From contig CAINDA010000058.1 of assembly GCA_903847205.1 (NCBI GenBank), positions 25,231 to 89,230 on the forward strand: a DNA stretch of 64,000 bases, given 5' to 3'. Shown here in pieces: positions 1 through 9,046 of this stretch (its first letter is position 1; each line of letters begins with the position of its first letter). The stretch comes from an uncultured Bacteroidota bacterium. Lineage in GTDB: Bacteria; Bacteroidota; Bacteroidia; 2-12-FULL-35-15. The notes under the pieces were generated by a model that worked only from the letters and a program-made list of their open reading frames with translations, was not told where the DNA came from and did not search any database. Made by a program: the position numbers and the translations under genes.

Positions 1-2
1 AA

Positions 3-2024
3 TTTGAATACGGTATTTTAATTGTCGGCCTCCTGGCTGTAATCATTTCAGCATTAATACTCATTCCTAAATTAAATTTTTCTTATAAGCAGTCGTCTTG
101 GTTTGGTATTGTTATAACAGTTTTTTTGTTTGTAATGGCTTACCAGCTGACCATTCTGAAAACTGAAAAATTTGCATCTGATCATTTTTCGAAATTTACA
201 GACAGCACTGAATATGTTTACGGCAGGCTTGCCGAACCTTATTTAGAAAAGGCAAAATCATTAAAAGCTGTAGTGAAAATTCTCGCTGTAAGAAAAGGAA
301 ATACATGGCAGAAGACTTCGGGAAGGGCAATGATTTATTTTAAAAAAGATGTCCATTCTCTTAAACTCGATTACGGCGATGAAATAATAATGAAAGCCGA
401 TTTCAAGAAAATTCCCGCTCCTCAGAATCCCGGTGAATTCAACTATCAAAGCTTCCTGGCTTTTCACAATGTATTTGAGCAGGCTTATATTAAAGAAGGG
501 AGCTGGGTATTCAGCGGAAACAACGGCGGGAACAGCCTGATGCATTATTCCATTAGTCTGCGGAACAGTTTATTAAAAACACTAACAGCAAATCATCTGC
601 AGGGTGATGAATTTTCTGTCGGCGCTGCATTACTGCTCGGTTACACAGATAAATTAGATGCTGAAATTATTTCAGCTTATTCAAGCACCGGTGCGCTGCA
701 TGTATTGTCAGTATCAGGTTTACACGTTGCTATAATTTATATTGTTTTCAGCTGGCTGTTATTTTTTATGGACAAAATAAAATACGGAAGCATCATAAAA
801 GCTCTTATACTAATCGCGTTTCTTTGGTTTTATTCAATGCTAACGGGTTTGTCGCCTTCGGTTTTAAGATCAGCTGCAATGTTAAGTTTTATAATTATTG
901 CGAAAACTTTTAACCGGCATACCAATGTTTATAATACATTGGCGGCATCGGCTTTTTTCCTGCTTTTATTTAATCCATATTTAATTATGGATGTAGGTTT
1001 TCAATTATCATATTTGGCTGTGCTTGGCATTGTATATATTCAGCCGAAAATTCATAAATGGCTGGAGACTGATAACTGGCTTCTGGAGCAGATTTGGACA
1101 ATTACCTCAGTATCAATTGCGGCACAGATAGCAACATTTCCTTTGGGTCTTCATTATTTTCACCAGTTCCCGAATTACTTTTTAATATCCAATTTTATTG
1201 TGATACCGGTTTCTACAGTAATTATGTATTCGGGTATTGCGCTGTTTGCATTCGCTAAAATTTCATTTATCGCATCTTATCTTGCATTAGCTTTTAATTG
1301 GAGCATTTGGTTTTTAAATGCTTCGGTAAAACTTATTGAAACATGGCCTTATGCTTTAATGCGGGGCATTTCTATTTCTGCATTTGAAACATGGCTTATT
1401 TACGGGTTGATTATTTTATTTTTTGCCTACTTTACTAAACCGAAATTTAAGTATCTGCTATATGCTTTAGTTTTAACTGCAGTAATTTTATCTATTCGAA
1501 TCGCAGAGGACTATCAGCATAGCGGACAAAAAAAATTGATTGTTTATAATATTCCAAAAATCAGCGCTGTGGATTTTATTTCTGCCAAAAGTAATGTACT
1601 GCTTACTGATACAGCCTTAGCAAATCACGAAAGCGCTTTATTATTTCATGTAAAGCATAACTGGTGGGAATTGGGTTTGAGTAATTCAACCGTAATTACA
1701 AGCAGCATTACAGCAGAAAATATTAAAATCAAAAATAATTTTATTCAGTTTATGGATAAGCGCATCGCCGTTCTAAATGATAAATCGGAACTGAAAAATG
1801 CAGAAAAATTATCAGCTCAGCCAATAAATTTGGATTATCTGATCATATCAAAAAATGCAAAGATTAAAATGGCCGCTGTTCTTAAACTGTTTCATGCAAA
1901 AAAAATAATTTTCGATTCTTCTAACTCTGAGTATATTGTTAACAAGTGGAAAGCGGACTGTATTAAATTAAATCAGCCGTATTATTCGGTAACAGATTCA
2001 GGTGCTTTTATTGTAGATATATAA
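3..2024 (+). CDS. comEC: ComEC/Rec2-type DNA uptake channel, 5' end cut by window
   Basis: Inner-membrane channel family that carries single-stranded DNA into the cytoplasm during natural transformation. The reading frame is open to the left edge, so the internal ATG at 126 is not the start; the first visible codons encode a hydrophobic membrane segment. The soluble N-terminal domain is followed by the competence domain with the family motif LSVSGLHVA, the segment TGLSPSVLRSAAM and many membrane helices. The C-terminal ~160 residues follow the last helix where other ComEC proteins carry a metallo-beta-lactamase domain, but no HxHxDH metal motif is visible, so that domain is absent or degenerate. 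The next gene on the same strand lies 184 bp away behind a repeat element. Family assignment is firm; the transport role comes from the family. Confidence 0.9.
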   Translation, partial: FEYGILIVGLLAVIISALILIPKLNFSYKQSSWFGIVITVFLFVMAYQLTILKTEKFASDHFSKFTDSTEYVYGRLAEPYLEKAKSLKAVVKILAVRKGNTWQKTSGRAMIYFKKDVHSLKLDYGDEIIMKADFKKIPAPQNPGEFNYQSFLAFHNVFEQAYIKEGSWVFSGNNGGNSLMHYSISLRNSLLKTLTANHLQGDEFSVGAALLLGYTDKLDAEIISAYSSTGALHVLSVSGLHVAIIYIVFSWLLFFMDKIKYGSIIKALILIAFLWFYSMLTGLSPSVLRSAAMLSFIIIAKTFNRHTNVYNTLAASAFFLLLFNPYLIMDVGFQLSYLAVLGIVYIQPKIHKWLETDNWLLEQIWTITSVSIAAQIATFPLGLHYFHQFPNYFLISNFIVIPVSTVIMYSGIALFAFAKISFIASYLALAFNWSIWFLNASVKLIETWPYALMRGISISAFETWLIYGLIILFFAYFTKPKFKYLLYALVLTAVILSIRIAEDYQHSGQKKLIVYNIPKISAVDFISAKSNVLLTDTALANHESALLFHVKHNWWELGLSNSTVITSSITAENIKIKNNFIQFMDKRIAVLNDKSELKNAEKLSAQPINLDYLIISKNAKIKMAAVLKLFHAKKIIFDSSNSEYIVNKWKADCIKLNQPYYSVTDSGAFIVDI

Positions 2025-2049
2025 AAGTCTTCTCGACAATTGATTTGTA

Positions 2050-2149
2050 AAACCACAAAGAACGCAAAGTTATTACGCAAAGAACGCAAAGAAAATTTGA
2101 AAACATTGCTTTTGCGAACTTTGCGGTTTTACTCCGCGTCTTTGCGGTT
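2050..2149. repeat. Intergenic inverted repeat with ACGCAAAG/CTTTGCG arms
   Basis: The left part carries two ACGCAAAG-type copies after ACCACAAAG. The right part carries CTTTGCGGTTTT and CTTTGCGGTTA, which are their reverse complements. Together they can form a long imperfect hairpin between comEC and the DUF2027-Smr gene. It looks like a dispersed intergenic element; a terminator role for comEC is possible but unproven. Confidence 0.6.
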
Positions 2150-2208
2150 ATTTTTTGAATTGTGAGAAGTGCCCCAAAATGATTATCATAAATCATTAAC
2201 TTAGCAGA

Positions 2209-3252
2209 ATGAATTTTAAAATAGGTGATAAAATAAGGCTTCTCAACGAAAAAGGAGAAGGAACTGTCAGCAGGATTATTACTAAAACTACTGTTGGGGT
2301 TACTCTTGAAGACGGTTTTGAAATCCCATACCCTGCAGCAGAACTGGTATTAATTTATGATAAAACTAAGGCCGGTGAGCCTGTTATAAAAGCTGAGGCT
2401 GTTTTTCAAACGTTTGAAGTGCCTGTATCAGATTCTAAAACATCTCACAAGAAAAAGGCTGAGCCCAAAGGAATTTACATTGCTTTTTCGCCTGAAAAAA
2501 TAAATGATATTACACATTCAGATATGAATGCCTGGCTGATTAACAATACAGAATACAGCCTTTTATTTACTTATTCTTTATTCCAAAACGGAAATTTCAT
2601 AACTCTTGAAACCGGAACTGCAAAGGCACATGAATCGTTACTGATTGAAACAATCGACAGAAAAGAACTGGCAGATTTTTCTAATTTTAAAATTGATGCG
2701 CTCTTTTTTGATGGAAAGGAACACAAACATTTACTGCCGGTAAGTGAATTGGTAAAACTAAAACCAATTAAACTTTATAAAGAAAATGCTTTTACAGTAA
2801 ACAGCTTTATCTCTGAAAAGGCTTTAATAATGAATGTTTGGTACATGGATAATTCATTTGAAGAAGAACCGAACTATGAATCAAAAGCAGATTTATCAAA
2901 AATATTATTTCAAAAGAAGCACCATTCTGAAACTGCAAAAAAATCAAAACCGAATGCCTCCAACAACCCGGCTGCAGAAATGGAAATAAATTTACACATT
3001 GAAGAGTTAATTGATAATTACGAAGGGATGAGTAATGCAGAAATTGTTATTGTTCAGTTAAAACATTTTCAAAATGCTTTAGACACAGCGGTAAATGAGC
3101 ATTTCAGAAAGCTGGTTGTGATTCACGGCGTTGGTAACGGCCGGTTAAAACAGGAAGTGCGAAACATACTTGCTTCTCATAAAAACCTGCAATTTTATGA
3201 TGCTTCTTACAGCAAATATGGTTTTGGGGCTACAGAGATATTAATAAGCTGA
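2209..3252 (+). CDS. DUF2027 domain protein with C-terminal Smr domain
   Basis: A 347-residue protein. The N-terminus (MNFKIGDKIRLLNEKGEG...) is the small beta-domain typical of Bacteroidota DUF2027 proteins. The middle ~residues 80-230 is a beta-rich DUF2027 body. The last ~85 residues form a Smr (small MutS-related) domain with the signature HGVGNGRLKQEV, an HGxGxGxL motif. The usual LDLHG box is replaced by LHIEEL. Smr domains bind or nick nucleic acids, but the role of this fusion is not established. Predicted cytoplasmic; no signal peptide. Confidence 0.85.
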   Translation: MNFKIGDKIRLLNEKGEGTVSRIITKTTVGVTLEDGFEIPYPAAELVLIYDKTKAGEPVIKAEAVFQTFEVPVSDSKTSHKKKAEPKGIYIAFSPEKINDITHSDMNAWLINNTEYSLLFTYSLFQNGNFITLETGTAKAHESLLIETIDRKELADFSNFKIDALFFDGKEHKHLLPVSELVKLKPIKLYKENAFTVNSFISEKALIMNVWYMDNSFEEEPNYESKADLSKILFQKKHHSETAKKSKPNASNNPAAEMEINLHIEELIDNYEGMSNAEIVIVQLKHFQNALDTAVNEHFRKLVVIHGVGNGRLKQEVRNILASHKNLQFYDASYSKYGFGATEILIS

Positions 3253-3272
3253 GAAAATTGGAAGATTATTAT

Positions 3273-4883
3273 TTATTGTTTAATAAATTTCTTTCTGCTT
3301 ATGCTCTCACCCGAACTTATTTGAACTACATGCAGCCCGCCTGCAAAAGCTGAAATATCAATATCTGTTTTTTGTTTTGATGCTTCTGCAGCATATTCTA
3401 ACTCGCCAAGCATATTATAAATTTTAATTTCTGTTTTTGAAATATTTTCCGGGAGTTCTAATGTTAAATTATTTATGGCAGGGTTTGGGAAAATGCTGAA
3501 AGAAAAAGTATGGGGTTGATTAATTTGAATTCCGGTGGTGATATTACAATTAGCGGTATCAATAGGCATAATGGTTACAAGCCCGTAATTAATATTATCA
3601 TATCCATCATAAATTTTTGCTTCAATAGAAGCAGAATCAGAAGTACACCAATAGTTATGGCTTGCATTTATGCTGGCACTTGCTCCATATTTTAAATCAT
3701 AAGTAGTATTGCTGCAAATAAGGTTGCAGCTAATTGCAGCATTTGGGCGGCTTAAATTAATGCCAATATCATTATACTTTATAATATTATTTGTAATCGT
3801 AAAATGTCCTAAGTTATTATTAATTCCAACACTTCCGTATTGAATTGTATTTCCTTCTATTACTGCAAATCCATTTGCATTATAGCTGTTGTCAAATATA
3901 TTTCCTCCGGAATTGTATTCAATATTGTTTCCAATAATTACAGAAACATCACTTTGAATACCTTGTCCATTATATCTTATGCTGCAATTAATAATTGAGT
4001 CGTCATTTGCAATTATTCCAATAACACTGTTTGAATCAATGCTGCAATTTTTAAAATGGTTTACACTGCCGCTATTAATGCCTGTTTGGTTGTTTTTAAT
4101 AAAACAATTATTGGCTTTGATATACGACCCAGCCAACCCTGTTTGATTCGAATTAATAATGCAATTAGTCATTGGACCACCCCATTGCAACCCTGTAGTT
4201 TGATTCGAGTTGAAAATGCAATTGGTAGTTGAACCTTGGCCTTTCAATCCTGTTCCATTAAAAGAAAAATTACTATTATTTACTTTTGCTGAAGCTACAC
4301 CTATGATCATACCATAGTTTATGTTGTTTTTGAAAATACAAGAGTCTATAATACCGATTCCGTTATTCTGAAAACTATTTCCATAGCCATTAAAATTTGC
4401 CCCCGTGTTATTATAATTGAAATTAGAATTTTTAATAATTATTGAATCGTGAGGGAAAGTGGTATTAACAACACTATTTTTAAAATTAATAGCCGTGTTC
4501 GCGTATAGGAAAGTACAATAGTTAAATTTCGAAGGCATATTTCCTCCATTCAAGAATATTTGATTCCAACTCCCAGCTGATGGAGTAGATGAATTGCTAG
4601 TGAATGTAATTGATTGAATTAATGAACCTAAAGCAATGAGAGATGCCTGTCTGATTTCCAATAATTGATTATCTGCGAACTTTACTAACACCCCCGGCTG
4701 AATAGTAAGCGTAACACCCGGAAAAACCACAACCGTATCAGTAACAATATAAGGGCTATTAGCCAAAGTCCAGGTTGTGTTTGCATAAATACCACCGCTT
4801 ACATTTGTCTGCCCTTTAACAGCTGAAGAAATAACAGCCATAAAAATAAAGACGTTCAAAATTTTTTTTGTACTATTTTTCAT
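3273..4883 (-). CDS. Secreted right-handed beta-helix protein with T9SS type A sorting domain
   Basis: A 536-residue protein with an N-terminal signal peptide (ends near VKGQ), then ~400 residues of short Asn/Ile-rich repeats typical of a right-handed parallel beta-helix (NosD or polysaccharide-lyase-like fold). Residues ~455-536 form a T9SS type A C-terminal sorting domain, recognisable by FSIFPNPAINNLTLEL, a MLGEL segment and the GLHVVQISSG...KKFIKQ ending. The family is exported by Sec, crosses the outer membrane by T9SS and is anchored or released. No catalytic residues could be assigned, so a carbohydrate target is only a guess. Its 3' end converges with the DUF2027-Smr gene, 20 bp apart. 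Confidence 0.85.
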   Translation of the reverse strand: MKNSTKKILNVFIFMAVISSAVKGQTNVSGGIYANTTWTLANSPYIVTDTVVVFPGVTLTIQPGVLVKFADNQLLEIRQASLIALGSLIQSITFTSNSSTPSAGSWNQIFLNGGNMPSKFNYCTFLYANTAINFKNSVVNTTFPHDSIIIKNSNFNYNNTGANFNGYGNSFQNNGIGIIDSCIFKNNINYGMIIGVASAKVNNSNFSFNGTGLKGQGSTTNCIFNSNQTTGLQWGGPMTNCIINSNQTGLAGSYIKANNCFIKNNQTGINSGSVNHFKNCSIDSNSVIGIIANDDSIINCSIRYNGQGIQSDVSVIIGNNIEYNSGGNIFDNSYNANGFAVIEGNTIQYGSVGINNNLGHFTITNNIIKYNDIGINLSRPNAAISCNLICSNTTYDLKYGASASINASHNYWCTSDSASIEAKIYDGYDNINYGLVTIMPIDTANCNITTGIQINQPHTFSFSIFPNPAINNLTLELPENISKTEIKIYNMLGELEYAAEASKQKTDIDISAFAGGLHVVQISSGESISRKKFIKQ

Positions 4884-4982
4884 TTCAATTTATTTATTAA
4901 TGTATCCATAAAGGTAGGTCTAAACGCAGCTAATCCTCTATTATTGTCCAATTAATCATTATCTCAAATATATCTCCGCAAA

Positions 4983-5013
4983 AAAAAGACGAAGCAATAT
5001 GCTTCGTCTTTTT
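4983..5013 (-). terminator. Hairpin terminator of the 203-residue gene
   Basis: Stem AAGACGAAGC/GCTTCGTCTT with a 5-nt loop, extended by A and T runs, 22 bp past the stop codon of the upstream minus-strand gene. Typical intrinsic terminator. Confidence 0.85.
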
Positions 5014-5034
5014 AAAATTGAATTGATTTTAATT

Positions 5035-5646
5035 TTAAATATTAATTGTTTCGGGAGCCGAAGCAATACCTACTTCTAAATCGTTAATAACAAGTACAAC
5101 ATAATACTGGCGCTGTTCGGCTGCATTGCCTGCCAGGTTGGGGCGGGTATCAATACTATGCGGATGAGTTACATGTTTAAAATAAGTAAAGGCAGTTTCG
5201 TTACCGCGTTTGCTGTAAATATTACCGCCTTCGCAATATTCGAGTCCGAATTTAATATCAACGCCGGTTGGTACTGCGGCTAACTTAATTTTAGTTTTTA
5301 CTGTAAGTGTATCAACAATAATTTCGCTTCCGATAATATCGAGCGCTTCACCAATAGTGGTAGAATACCCGCTGTTTTTTTTCATTGAAACTATAGCAGG
5401 CCTAAGCACCGCCATTTGAGTTTTTACAGTGTTATCGCGCTCGGCAACTTTTGCAACACCTGCTGTAAGTGCAGCATCGGCTTCATCAATTTTGTCGATC
5501 ATTGCCTGGCAGGCATTCTGCAAGGCAGTGATTTGTAAGGGAGTTAATCCAAGTGCGGCACCATGCACTAAAATTAAGCCTTTGTAATTTACCAGCCAGA
5601 GACGCTGCCCGGCAATGTTTGTTGGGAAATATGGTTTGTGTTCCAT
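5035..5646 (-). CDS. Uncharacterised 203-residue protein, array-associated family
   Basis: No signal peptide or membrane segment. The N-terminal ~100 residues look helical (PYFPTNIAGQRLWLVNY, then Ala-rich helices). A central motif YSTTIGEALDIIG is followed by a ~75-residue beta-rich C-terminal part resembling a fibronectin type III-like fold. It is homologous to the gene at 16841: PYxPTxxAG...WLxN(Y/F), Y(S/T)xTIGxxLxIIG, and the final YY/YR...VG segment are shared. Function unknown. The start follows an AT-rich leader, and a 21-bp-period tandem array lies 222 bp upstream on the same transcriptional side. A strong hairpin closes the gene, so it forms a self-contained unit. Confidence 0.8.
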   Translation of the reverse strand: MEHKPYFPTNIAGQRLWLVNYKGLILVHGAALGLTPLQITALQNACQAMIDKIDEADAALTAGVAKVAERDNTVKTQMAVLRPAIVSMKKNSGYSTTIGEALDIIGSEIIVDTLTVKTKIKLAAVPTGVDIKFGLEYCEGGNIYSKRGNETAFTYFKHVTHPHSIDTRPNLAGNAAEQRQYYVVLVINDLEVGIASAPETINI

Positions 5647-5867
5647 TTGTTTTTTTAGGATTATTTGAAATCCCTCGTCGAAATAAAAAAATATTTTTTT
5701 AAAACGCTAGTCATTTTTAATTTTATCGAACATTTAATTGCATTCAATGTAAAATCGCAGCGTTTCGTCATATTATTTTATGATGTAACGATAATGGACT
5801 GCAAATAATTCAGCAATTTTTTAAAATATATGTCCTTTAGCAAATTTTTGACCGCCGAATTATAAAA

Positions 5868-6063
5868 GAAAACGAATGTTGGTTTTTAGTAAACAATTGT
5901 TGGTTTTAAGTAAACATGTGTTTACTTAAAGTAAACTTTCGTTTACTTTGAGTAAACGGTTCTCAAATTAAAAAAAACGGGAATATTACTTCAAGTAAAC
6001 GGAAGTTTAATTGAAATAAACAAGTAAATGATGCCGGCAAACAATTGTTTATTAAAATCAAAC
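5868..6063. repeat. 21-bp-period tandem array A
   Basis: Ten units end in AAAC, with the final C at 5873, 5894, 5915, 5936, 5957, 5978, 6000, 6021, 6042 and 6063. Spacing is 21 bp throughout except one 22. Read on the minus strand, the direction of the adjacent 203-residue gene, units begin GTTTAC or GTTT. Several carry the near-palindrome GTTTACTTNAAGTAAAC; the rest of each unit varies. TAA triplets are common, so this is not a coding repeat. It sits in the 748-bp divergent gap between the small gene and lon; the remainder of the gap is AT-rich with no other gene seen. Confidence 0.85.
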
Positions 6064-6394
6064 AATTAAATATTTTTATAATTCTCTCCACAGATTTTTA
6101 AAAACGGCCGTTTATTTTAAGCAGACAGCCATTTACCGGCATAATAAAAATGTTAAAAGAGGCCATACTGATGATTTACTTTGTACAACAATTATTTGCT
6201 TTATTAATAAGTCACAGCAAGGCTTTTAATTCCCGGTTTTTTTCCAAAAAGTAAATATTAAATACTGTCTGATTTTAAAAATCCTTATTCTTTGAAAAAA
6301 CACCTAATGCCAATTTGTCCAAATTTCTCCCTTGGCATAACGATTGAAACCCATCAGTATATTATTTTATTTTTAAAACTAATTTTATTCCAAT

Positions 6395-8872
6395 ATGTCT
6401 GATAATTTTAATTTAAACCTATTAGTACCAATGATTAACGACAACATAGACGAAGACACAGAATTTATTCCTTTGCTTTCAACAGAAGATGAGGATCAAA
6501 TGAATTCTGAAAAAGTGCCTGAGGAACTGTCAATTTTACCTTTGCGTAATACAGTCCTGTTTCCAGGTGTTGTAATTCCGATTACTGTCGGCAGAGATAA
6601 ATCCATAAGCCTTATTAAGGATGCTTATAAAGGAGATAAAATCATTGGTGTTGTTTCTCAGAAGAATGATAGCATTGAAGATCCGGCACCTGAAGACCTG
6701 AATAAAATTGGCACAGTTGCACAGATTATGAAAATGCTGCGTATGCCCGATGGTAACACTACCGTTATTATTCAAGGCAAAAAACGTTTTGAGCTGAAAG
6801 AAGTTAAGCAGACAGAACCCTACATAAGAGCTGCAATCACAGCATTTTCTGAAACTGCACCTATTAAAGATGATCAGGAATTTGTTGCTTTAACTTCCTC
6901 TTTAAAAGATCTGGCTTTGCAGATAATTAAGCTAAGTCCGCTTATACCGAGTGAAGCTGGATTCGCGCTTCGCAACATTGAAAGTCCTTCCTTTTTAGTG
7001 AATTTTATTTCTTCCAACATGAATGCACCTGTTGCTGAAAAGCAAAAGATGCTGGAAGTGGCTGATTTAAAGGAACGCGCCACTATGGTGCTCTCAAATC
7101 TTACCAAAGAACTTCAGATGCTGGAGTTGAAAAACCAAATCCAGTCGAAAGTAAAAGTAGATTTAGACAAACAGCAGCGCGATTATTTTCTGCAGCAGCA
7201 GATGAAAACCATTCAGGAAGAATTGGGCGAAAACAATTTTGCACAGGATATTCAGGGAATGAAAGAGCGTGCAAAAACTAAAAAATGGTCCAAAGAAGTT
7301 TCTGATTCTTTTGATAAAGCTCTTGGCAAGCTGGAGCGCATGAATCCCAATGCTGCTGAATATTCTATCCAGACTAATTACTTAGAAGTACTGCTTGATC
7401 TGCCATGGGCTGAAACAACAACAGATAATTTCGATTTAAAATTTGCTGAGAAAGTTTTGAATAAAGACCATTTCGGAATGGATAAAGTGAAGGAACGTAT
7501 CATCGAACATCTTGCTGTACTTAAGCTGAAAGGCAATATGAAATCGCCTATACTTTGTTTATACGGCCCTCCGGGTGTCGGTAAAACATCCTTAGGAAAA
7601 AGTATTGCAGAAGCGCTTGGGCGGAAATATGTTCGCATGAGTCTTGGCGGACTTCGTGATGAAGCAGAAATCCGCGGGCACCGCAAAACCTACATCGGCG
7701 CTATGCCGGGCCGTATTTTACAGAATATTAAAAAGGCCGGAACATCTAATCCTGTTTTCATCTTAGATGAAATTGATAAAGTAGGACATGAATTTCACGG
7801 CGATCCGTCTTCAGCACTGTTAGAGGTTTTAGACCCAGAGCAGAACAATACTTTTTATGATAATTATGTTGAATTGGATTACGATTTATCCAACGTAATG
7901 TTTATTGCAACTGCAAATTCATTAAGTACTATTCAGCCCGCTTTGCGCGACAGGATGGAAATTATTGAAATTACCGGATACACTATTGAAGAAAAAATGG
8001 AAATAGCAAAACGTCATTTATTACCCAAACAGCTGGAAGAGCAGGGTGTAAAAAAAGACCAGATTGCTTTGAGTGCAGCTATTTTTGAACACATTATTGA
8101 AAACTACACCCGCGAATCAGGTGTAAGAGGTTTGGAAAAAGTAATTGCTAAAATTGTACGTCATGCTGCCAAGTCAATTGCAATGGAGCAGAAGTACAAT
8201 GTGAATGTTGCTGAAAAAGAACTGATCAAAATACTCGGCCCTGCTCATGCAAAAGACCGCTGGCAGGGAAATGATGTTGCAGGCGTTGTAACCGGCCTTG
8301 CATGGACATCCGTTGGCGGAGACATTTTATTCATTGAAACCAGCATTACTCGCGGCACTGGAAAGCTCACATTGACAGGCAATTTGGGTGATGTGATGAA
8401 AGAGTCAGCTGTTATTGCATTGGAATATTTAAAAGCTCACAGCAGTATTCTCGGTCTAAAGCCGGAAGTATTTGATAACTGGAATGTACATATCCATGTG
8501 CCTGAAGGAGCTACTCCTAAAGATGGACCGAGTGCCGGGATTACAATGCTTACTGCAATTGCATCTGCCTTTACCCAGCGTAAAGTTAAAAAACAGTTAG
8601 CCATGACCGGCGAAATTACACTTCGGGGCCGTGTATTGGCTGTCGGCGGTATTAAAGAAAAAATATTAGCGGCAAAACGCGCCGGTATCAAAGAAATTAT
8701 TTTGTGCATCGACAATAAAAAAGATATTGAAGACATAAAAAAAGAGTACATCAAAGATGTAAAATTTCATTATGTTGAACAGATGATTGATGTTGTGAAA
8801 TTAGCGCTGTTAAAAGAAAAGGTTGCAAATCCTATTGATTTTACAATAAAGGAAGACAAGAAGAAAAAATAA
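6395..8872 (+). CDS. lon: ATP-dependent Lon protease
   Basis: An 825-residue AAA+ serine protease that degrades misfolded and regulatory proteins in the cytoplasm. The N-terminal LON substrate-binding domain (ILPLRNTVLFPGVVIP) and coiled-coil linker are followed by the AAA+ module with Walker A GPPGVGKT at residues 391-398. The C-terminal protease domain has the catalytic Ser713 in DGPSAG and Lys756 in GGIKEK, the same 43-residue spacing as the E. coli dyad. The ~40-residue acidic N-terminal extension is common in this phylum. It ends in a Lys-rich tail and is followed by its own hairpin terminator, suggesting a single-gene unit. Confidence 0.98.
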   Translation: MSDNFNLNLLVPMINDNIDEDTEFIPLLSTEDEDQMNSEKVPEELSILPLRNTVLFPGVVIPITVGRDKSISLIKDAYKGDKIIGVVSQKNDSIEDPAPEDLNKIGTVAQIMKMLRMPDGNTTVIIQGKKRFELKEVKQTEPYIRAAITAFSETAPIKDDQEFVALTSSLKDLALQIIKLSPLIPSEAGFALRNIESPSFLVNFISSNMNAPVAEKQKMLEVADLKERATMVLSNLTKELQMLELKNQIQSKVKVDLDKQQRDYFLQQQMKTIQEELGENNFAQDIQGMKERAKTKKWSKEVSDSFDKALGKLERMNPNAAEYSIQTNYLEVLLDLPWAETTTDNFDLKFAEKVLNKDHFGMDKVKERIIEHLAVLKLKGNMKSPILCLYGPPGVGKTSLGKSIAEALGRKYVRMSLGGLRDEAEIRGHRKTYIGAMPGRILQNIKKAGTSNPVFILDEIDKVGHEFHGDPSSALLEVLDPEQNNTFYDNYVELDYDLSNVMFIATANSLSTIQPALRDRMEIIEITGYTIEEKMEIAKRHLLPKQLEEQGVKKDQIALSAAIFEHIIENYTRESGVRGLEKVIAKIVRHAAKSIAMEQKYNVNVAEKELIKILGPAHAKDRWQGNDVAGVVTGLAWTSVGGDILFIETSITRGTGKLTLTGNLGDVMKESAVIALEYLKAHSSILGLKPEVFDNWNVHIHVPEGATPKDGPSAGITMLTAIASAFTQRKVKKQLAMTGEITLRGRVLAVGGIKEKILAAKRAGIKEIILCIDNKKDIEDIKKEYIKDVKFHYVEQMIDVVKLALLKEKVANPIDFTIKEDKKKK

Positions 8873-8889
8873 AAAAACAGTTAATATTT

Positions 8890-8937
8890 GAGATGCAGGA
8901 TTAGAGATTGTCTCCCTTTTCATGCATCTCATTTTTA
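8890..8937 (+). terminator. Terminator after lon
   Basis: Arms GAGATGCA and TGCATCTC, with an inner GAGA-ttg-TCTC stem, followed by ATTTTT, 17 bp after the lon stop. Confidence 0.7.
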
Positions 8938-9033
8938 TGCCCCAAAACTTTGAACTTGAAACTTTAAACTGTTAACTCATAACTCTGTACAATAATTCCT
9001 CATTAACCTCGTTTCTAACCCGAATATTTTTAT

Positions 9034-9041
9034 TTACTTTG
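9034..9041 (+). promoter_or_regulatory. Possible -7 promoter element for porQ
   Basis: TTACTTTG differs from the Bacteroidota TAnnTTTG element at one position. It ends 5 nt before the ATG at 9047, so transcription from it would give a leaderless or nearly leaderless mRNA. Confidence 0.4.
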
Positions 9042-9046
9042 TGTTA

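Noticed and set aside
2008..2196. Minus-strand ORF between comEC and the DUF2027-Smr gene
   Set aside because: It lies in a dispersed inverted repeat and its peptide is derived from the repeat words.
5647..6394. Replication origin (AT-rich 21-bp iterons)
   Set aside because: The spacing is iteron-like, but there is no replication initiator gene, no DnaA-box cluster was recognised, and the setting is an ordinary chromosome segment. Two further arrays with other sequences also argue against it.
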